In this document: in pieces, positions 53,101 through 60,900 of the stretch | How positions within the stretch are numbered: position 1 is the stretch's first letter | Layout of the letters: the number at the start of each line of letters is the position of its first letter | Assembly: GCA_022818135.1 (NCBI GenBank) | Contig: JAFMSR010000001.1 | Coordinates: 33,701,463-33,765,462 of the forward strand | Reading direction: 5' to 3' | DNA from: Saxidomus purpurata | Lineage: Eukaryota > Mollusca > Bivalvia > Venerida > Veneridae | Length of the DNA: 64,000 nt | The notes under the pieces: model-generated | Databases searched by the model: none | Told to the model about the DNA's origin: nothing | Seen by the model: only the letters and a program-made list of their open reading frames with translations | Translations under genes and position numbers: made by a program

Positions 53101-56100
53101 TGTAAAGCAATGTAAAGCAGTGATGCCTATTATATTTATAGAAGTACTAGTATACTGTCGTGTTGTGATTTTATCGCACCAGTCAATTACGATTTTGTTG
53201 ATGTGTATCAAGCTAAAGGTTTTGGTATTACATTTTGAATTGCAGGAACAATGTAAAAACAGGTATAGGTATCGTATCATAGTTATAAAGCCTGACATTG
53301 TTTTCTAGGTAATAGCCATTGGTATAGGAAGCCGGGTACAGCCCACGGAATTAAACACTATAGCCTCCGACAGACAGCACGCATTTACCGTACCTTCGTT
53401 TGATTCTCTACAATCTATTGAAAAGGAAATTCAAAAAGTTACTTGTAAGAGACTATTTAATTACACGTTATGTTATACAGGCTTTTACTCTGTTGCATCA
53501 GGTGACAGACATACATTTACATGGTTATAACGTTGTGGAAACAATAAATTCGTTTGGCTACTAAATATCTGCATATAATTTTGTATTGATGTCGTCAGGG
53601 TACCTTCCTTTAAATTCATATTTTAACATATATTCGTCTTAGTGACTAATTCAAACATAAAAGTATTATAATTTGAATTATAGGTATCACACAGACAACC
53701 GGTAAGTGAATAAATCTATAGCTGGTAAAATATATATTTAGTAAGAAATAACACTTCCTTCGTTTTGTTGTGTAAATAAAGCAAGAGTAAAGTACCCCCT
53801 TCATGTTTATAAACAGATTCTTCCTAATAAGTAGACTATGAAAATAGTTACTAAAGTTGCACACGTATGTTTGTATCCGCAAAATAAAGGCTTCTCATTA
53901 AATGTCTGTGTTGTTGTCACCACATTGTTTGTTTTGCTATTTTATTTCAGTGCCCCAAACTCCTGCTCCACTCGTTGGTATGGGCACCATTTTAAATTCA
54001 GTTACTTTCACTTTTGTTATTACAGCAAAAAAGTTTGTATAACTCTTTATTTATAATCTGAATGATATCATTTCATTGGTGCATTACTTACATATCGATA
54101 AAACCATGTTTAAATATACAACGGTAGGGTTTTCTTAGATGTTTCGATAACAATTCCATGTAATCAGTTCTGTCTGTATCTATGTTTTAACAGTCCCATT
54201 ATGTAACCATGGTTAGTGTTATCAGCCAGTCTAGTTTTATATTAAATACCTAGAAGAAGCTGTATATTGAGTTATCTAGAGCACACCATTTGCACAAACA
54301 TTGAAGCAAGAATGGCTGTTTCCATTCAGTTTATTTGAAAAAGCTAACTTCATTCTTAGAAATAAGTACATGTACTTTGATTTCTAGCCTTTTACTCGAA
54401 ACTACAAAACTTAACATCATATATTTGTATTTGTGGTTTTTGTTAGAATGTTCCCATAACAAAGCCGACATTGTATTTCTCCTTGACTCTTCAACCAGTG
54501 AAGGTGAAGACAACTTCCGGAAGCAGCTGAACTTTGTGATTAACTTTACTAGGGGATACGACATTGGTAAATGATAACATTTTTTCTTAACTATTTAGGG
54601 AAGCTATTATGAACATTTTCAAAATGTTTGTTTTTTTAAACCAGAATACAGACATTCTAAGGAAAAAAATCCAGATCGTATTAAAACGTACATGTTTTAG
54701 TGATCTTGAATAATTTTCCTAGCAATGGCAATAATTAATGATAAACATGCAAAAATGTACTCTACAAACAATTAACCATTGGATATGGTGTTACTACCCA
54801 CCTGAAACAATGATATATTGTATTAAAGCAGTCACAAATTAAACGAAACAAACTTAAATGTACATTTCCTGAAGATTTGTGATAATTTTGTTACATTGCT
54901 TACTTTTACCAAGAACTTATATATATTTGTTTTTATTTCTGCATTTAAAATATGTCTCATTACAACTTAATATTAGTGCTTAAATATATTCGACGCTAGC
55001 CCTACGTATGCTGCAGCTTTGTGGGATTTGTGAGAAAAACCTTCTATTCCTGGTTTTGATTTAAGTTTAGGTATTCGTTGCTAATCAGTTCATCCTTGAT
55101 CTGATCAGTGTAGATATTTTATTACTTACGCAGTAGAGCAGTTTCAATTATCAGTTGCTTACTCTTGTTATATTTATGGCAGCAAGCAGAGATTATCAGT
55201 ACTTAATCTTAGTTTTACCATGTGTAGTTAGGCTTAATACAGAGGCTTAATACAGAATCCTACGATATTGTTGAACGTATAGGTTTTATAGTCTCATATA
55301 TTTCTTACATACAACGGCCAATAACCAGTACATGCCTTTATGCAATACTTTTATATTTTAATCAAATGCATGCATATGTTGAATGGGATTTAAATAAACA
55401 GAAAAATTCGTATCTTTTATTTCACCAGGCCCAGATGCAGTACAGGTGAGCATCGTGACATTCTCGAACCAGCCGCACAATGTCTTCTACTTGAACAAAT
55501 ACCAGGACAAACTGTCGCTGATCAGTGGGATAAAAAGTGCGTACTACTACCGAGGTATGTAAAACACAGTATATTACGAGCAAATCGGAAAGAAAAGTAT
55601 TACTGCGCATCAGTGTGCCTGTGTCCTATTGATATTGTACTAATGTCGAAAAAAAAATACTAAAACTGAAATCTTTCGTTACCAAATGCAATTCAATTAG
55701 ATGTTTTGTTTTTAAACGTTTGATAAAGTGTAATTCGTTTTACAAGAAACCACACGGAACTGTCCACTCATAAATCACATCAGAACCAATGTGTAATTTG
55801 AACATATTTAAATTTTAACCTTCTGAATATTCTTAAAGGTGATACATATACCGATATGGCGTTGAAATATGTGCGCGAAAATAGCTTCTTACCAGTGCAT
55901 GGATCTCGCTATGGTGTTCCAAAAATACTGGTTGTCATGACAGACGGAGAGTCAACTAGGCCAACAGCAACAGTCACTGAAGCCAAAACATTACACTACA
56001 CTGACATAAAGGTACAGAATAATACCATGCCAATAGCTCCTGACAGCAACACATAGTAATGTTTTATACCCATATCAATATAAATGTATATGAGATCAAT

Positions 56101-57919
56101 TTAAATTTAGAATGCTCAGTTTACGTCGCTTTTCTTGTGGTGACTTACCAAACAACATACTAGTACGTAAAACGTTTGTCCAACATCTTCAACGTAATAG
56201 AATTTTTTTGACTTGCATCATACCAATGTTCATCTGCAGTGTTAACAGTGGTTCTCTCTGTATTCATACTCGTGAAAGTACAAAATAATTACATATTACA
56301 TAGTGAATGTTTAATTGTTTCATAAACATAATATTAACAAATGCTTATCTATATTCAGGTGATATCTATTGGTATTGGCAATCGTGTAAATCCAACGGAA
56401 CTGAGAACCATAGCAACAGACTCCAACCATTCATTCACTGTACCGTCGTTTGATTCCCTGCAATCGATAGAAAACGAAATTCAAGCGGTCACTTGTAAGT
56501 TAATTTCTTCTTGATGTCAGTATTTACTGAAACATCTCAAGTGTTAATGCTTCACTGTTACGTACTGCAAGTTTATACTCGTGTTGTCTTACATTGATTG
56601 TTCAGTGTTGTATGATGTGTTTATATTATTGTTAGTGTTTGCACTTAGCAAAAGAGTTTCCTTTATTTTTATGCCCCCGAAGGGTGGCATATTAAAATCG
56701 CACCGTCCGTCTGTCCGTCCGTCCGTCTGTCTGTGCGTCCCCACTTACAAATTCGTGTCCGGACTGTAACTCTGTCATGCATTGAAGGATTTTAAAATAA
56801 CTTGGCACACATGTCTAGCACATCAAGACGACGTGTCGCGTGCAAGACCCACATCCCTACCTCAAAGGTCAAGGTCACACTTGGAGTATGAAGGTTATGG
56901 ATTCCTCTATATATGCACACATTCGTGTCCGGACTGTAACTTTGTCATGCATTGAAGGATTTTAAAATAACTTGGCACAGATGTCTAGCACATCAAGACG
57001 ACGTGTCGCGTGCAAGACCTACGTCCCTAGCTCTAAGGTCAAGGTCATACTTAGAGTTTGAAGGTAATGGATTCCTCTATATATGCATATATGCACATAT
57101 TCGTGTCCGGACTGTAACTTTGTCATGCATTGAAGGATTTTAAAATAACTTGGCACAAATGTCTGGCACATCAAGACGACGTGTCGCGTGCAAGACCCAC
57201 GTCCCTACCTCAAAGGTCAAGGTCATACTTAGAGTTTGAAGGTAATGGATTCCTCTATATATGCATATATGCACACATTCGTGTCCGGACTGTAACTTTG
57301 TCATGCATTGAAGGATTTTAAAATAACTTGGCACAAATGTCTAGCACATCAAGACGATGTGTCGCGTGCAAGACCCACGTCCCTTCCTCAAAGGTCAAGG
57401 TCATACTTAGAGTTTGAAGGTAATGGATTCCTCTATATATGCATATATGCACACATTCGTGTCCGGACTGTAACTTTGTCATGCATTGAAGGATTTTAAA
57501 ATAACTTGACACAAATGTCTAGCACATCAAGACGACGTGTCGCGTGCAAGACCCACATCCCTACCGCAAAGGTCAAGGTCACACTTAGAGTTTATAGGTA
57601 ATGGAATCCTGTATATATGCATACATTTGTGTCCGGACTATAACTTTATCATGCTTTGAAGGATTTTAAAATAACTTGGCACAAATGTCTAGCACATCAA
57701 GCGGATGTGTCGCGTGCAAGGCCCCAGCCCCTACCTTAAAGGTCAAGGTCACATTTAGTGTTTAAAGTAATGGAATACTGTATGCATGGTTACTCTGTCA
57801 TGCATGGAAGGATTTTAAAATTACATAGCACATTTATTGAGCACATGGAGAGGACACAGACTGTGAGGCACCTCTTTCGGGGGCATTCGTCACTTGTGAG
57901 GGACAGCTCTTGTTTTATA

Positions 57920-57958
<39 letters not shown>

Positions 57959-60900
57959 TAAAAAAGAGCTTTGTTATGCTGAAGTAAATGATTAAATACG
58001 CGTGTACATGTATGTTTGGAAATGGAATATAGTAGTTTGTATAATCTAAAAGTCTTATGATATAGGACACAGCGAGAAGCTGGTACTAGTACTAAGGTTA
58101 AAACCCTTCTCCAATGACATCTCTGAAAACTGTGGTTCTGCTGGTCAATTTGAAGAAGATGAGATTCAGACTGGTCCGCAGAAGAGTTTAGTACGTTAAC
58201 TTTGAACTCATTCAAATGGCCGTTTCTCTTTTGTAAAACTTTTTCTTATCGATAAACAAACCTGTTCTTTAAATATTGTTTTTCCTTTTTAGGTGTGTCT
58301 GAAAAAATAGGTAAGTCTTTACATTTTGTAGTCATCTTTGCGATAAAGACTCTGATTCAGCACATTGCTTGCTTCTGCTTCACATTGCCTCATGCTCATT
58401 GCATATCACCTATGGTAGCCGCTACGCATTTCAATTTTTTATATGAAGCCACAACAAAGACATATATTTGCATAGTGTAGTTCCAAAGCGGGGAAGACTG
58501 CATAACTCCAATACCGGTACGCGTATATGAGCATTTTGTAAATTTCGTACTTTGATATTAACTTTTCTGTTTTCTATATGGCATCATACAACGTAGAATG
58601 TACGAGTCTTTTTGGTCATCCAGATGGGGCTGTTGACATTCCAAGTACTTTCTTAAAGATGCTTTGATTATAATAACTTCAGTCTCGTGCGAAAGTAAGA
58701 GAGGGGATATAGTCTTTGTTCTTCATTCATCGGGAGCAAGAGCAATGGAAACTTTCCGGAATGAATTAGACCTGGTGCGGAAAATAACTAACACGTATGT
58801 TTGCGTTCAAAGTTGTACCAAGTCTTGCTGTATCAGACATTTTGGAAGATGCTTTTAATAGTTGCATTTAATATTTTTTATGTTGTATTACCTGGTAGAA
58901 TTAGAATTTAAACCAACGGGATCACTTTTATCTATTTTCAGCTGATATATCTCTAAAACACTAAACGCATCTCTTGTTGCAAGTAGTTAAAATGTTAAAA
59001 GGTTTCTGCAAATGTAATAATTGTATATATACAGTAATTAAACCTTCAACTGTTAGGAATGACTATATTTGTATATACTTCGTATTATTCACTACATACC
59101 ATCGTCTTTTTATTCTCAGTTCATTTTTTATTCTATTCAGGTTAACAATTGGTCCGAACAACATGCAGATCAGTCTTGTGACGTATGGAAATAATGCATA
59201 CAACGAATTTTTCCTGAACAGTTTCAGCAATAAGTCGGACGTGTTGAGTGCCATAAGCAACGCTAGTTACAACAGTGGTTACGCAAACACACCCGCGGCA
59301 TTGAAATTTGTGCGTGATAACAGGTAGTGTCCGCTTCCATGTCTCTTTATGTGAGAAAGTTGGCTGTTTCTTACGGAGGATATGAGTCTAGTACTCGTTC
59401 TTCCTACGAACAAAAGTTAGGTAAATTATAAAATGACCAAAATACGGTTGGAATGGGCGTTAAACTCCTCTTACAACGCAACAACAAAATCAGGTAGCTG
59501 CTTTCCTTATTTGTAGCTAAACAGGACAGATACATGTTGTGATACGTGCTTTACACAAAGGCTGGATAAACTGTTTCTGTGATAGCTCTGATGCATTGCT
59601 GAAATATTGCTGGAAAGAGACATACCAAAAAGGAAACAGTGAACTGATTCTTTTTAAATTGCATTACATGTAACTCACATATTTGTTTACTGTTCAAGGA
59701 GAGTATTTGTAATATAGAATAAATTTTAAGAATGCAATTTGACCATCAAACAATAGTTAACGATCTGATCAATTTTTCATTTCAAGAAAATTCACAAATG
59801 AATATTGACTTTGGTCAAAGCAAGAAATATAAAAAAAACACATTGGTTCTATAAGTTTTGAGCAAGCGATAATGACTACACTTTGTTTCTTTTTAGTTTT
59901 AAAGCAGAAAATGGCGGTCGCGGAAGTTCTGTTACTAGACTGGTCGTCTTCATAACAGACAAGGATTCGACTTCGTTCTATTCTACAAAAACTGCAGCCA
60001 CCAGTTTACACCATACAGGGGTAAAAGTAAGTACTTCAAGTTTCCAATAGCAACGTACATTGACGGAAGGTTTAGTTTCAAATTTCTTTTTATTAGGCAC
60101 ACGTGGAACATATTCAGTCTTTCTGTAATATAGACAGTTTTCACGATCACGTTTATTTCTATGCAGATCAGTGATTTCGTTTACGGTTCCTGAATTGTTA
60201 TACAAATGTTATTATTTTGTTGTAGGTCATATCTGTTGGAATCGGTTCCGCAGTGTCTCAGAGAGAGCTGGGTAACATAGCATCGGGCGCCCGTCATGTA
60301 ATTTCTGTGGCGAACTCTACATCACTAGATTCATTAGACAAAGAGATTGAGAGTGTTGCATGTAAGTCTTTTTCAATCTAGTTTTGTATGGACAGAATGT
60401 GGCTTTTTGGCGACGACCAGGAAGCCAACCAGTCCAGTTCTTAAATTAACGGTTAAAAAGTTAGAATATTCTAACTAATAAACTTCTTGGTTCTATAAGT
60501 ATATACTAAATGTACATATATACCACAGTCTCTGTTTCCGTCTTCAATTGTTGGGAGAGCTTTTGTCTTTTAAAAATACCTGCTTCTATTCTATGGTGTT
60601 TTGTTGTTGCTTTTTTACCCTTACCTAAATATATGCGCGTGCAAGGCGTGAGTTTATCTTAAATATACATAAGTACTAGGCAAACAATGTCAATGTTTTC
60701 CATCACCAGCTAGACCATTATTGAAACATTTCTGATTAAAAGATAATATAAACACTATATTTCTTTCTTTCTTTGCTGGTGTTGTAATTTAAGTAGGAAC
60801 TGTTCCTCTGCAGGTACATCTACATCAGAATGTGGTGACAAACCTGCTGATATTGTCTTCATCTTGGATTGTTCAGCTGCGGAAGGCAGGGAAAACTTTC

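Noticed and set aside
56952..57512. Repeated nearly identical 63-64-codon ORFs on both strands
   Set aside because: They are one frame of a 178-bp tandem repeat. Identity reflects repeat homogenisation, not a protein family.
57790..58215. 141-codon minus-strand ORF with an Ile run
   Set aside because: The Ile run is the translated AAT microsatellite and the rest is repeat edge and intron.
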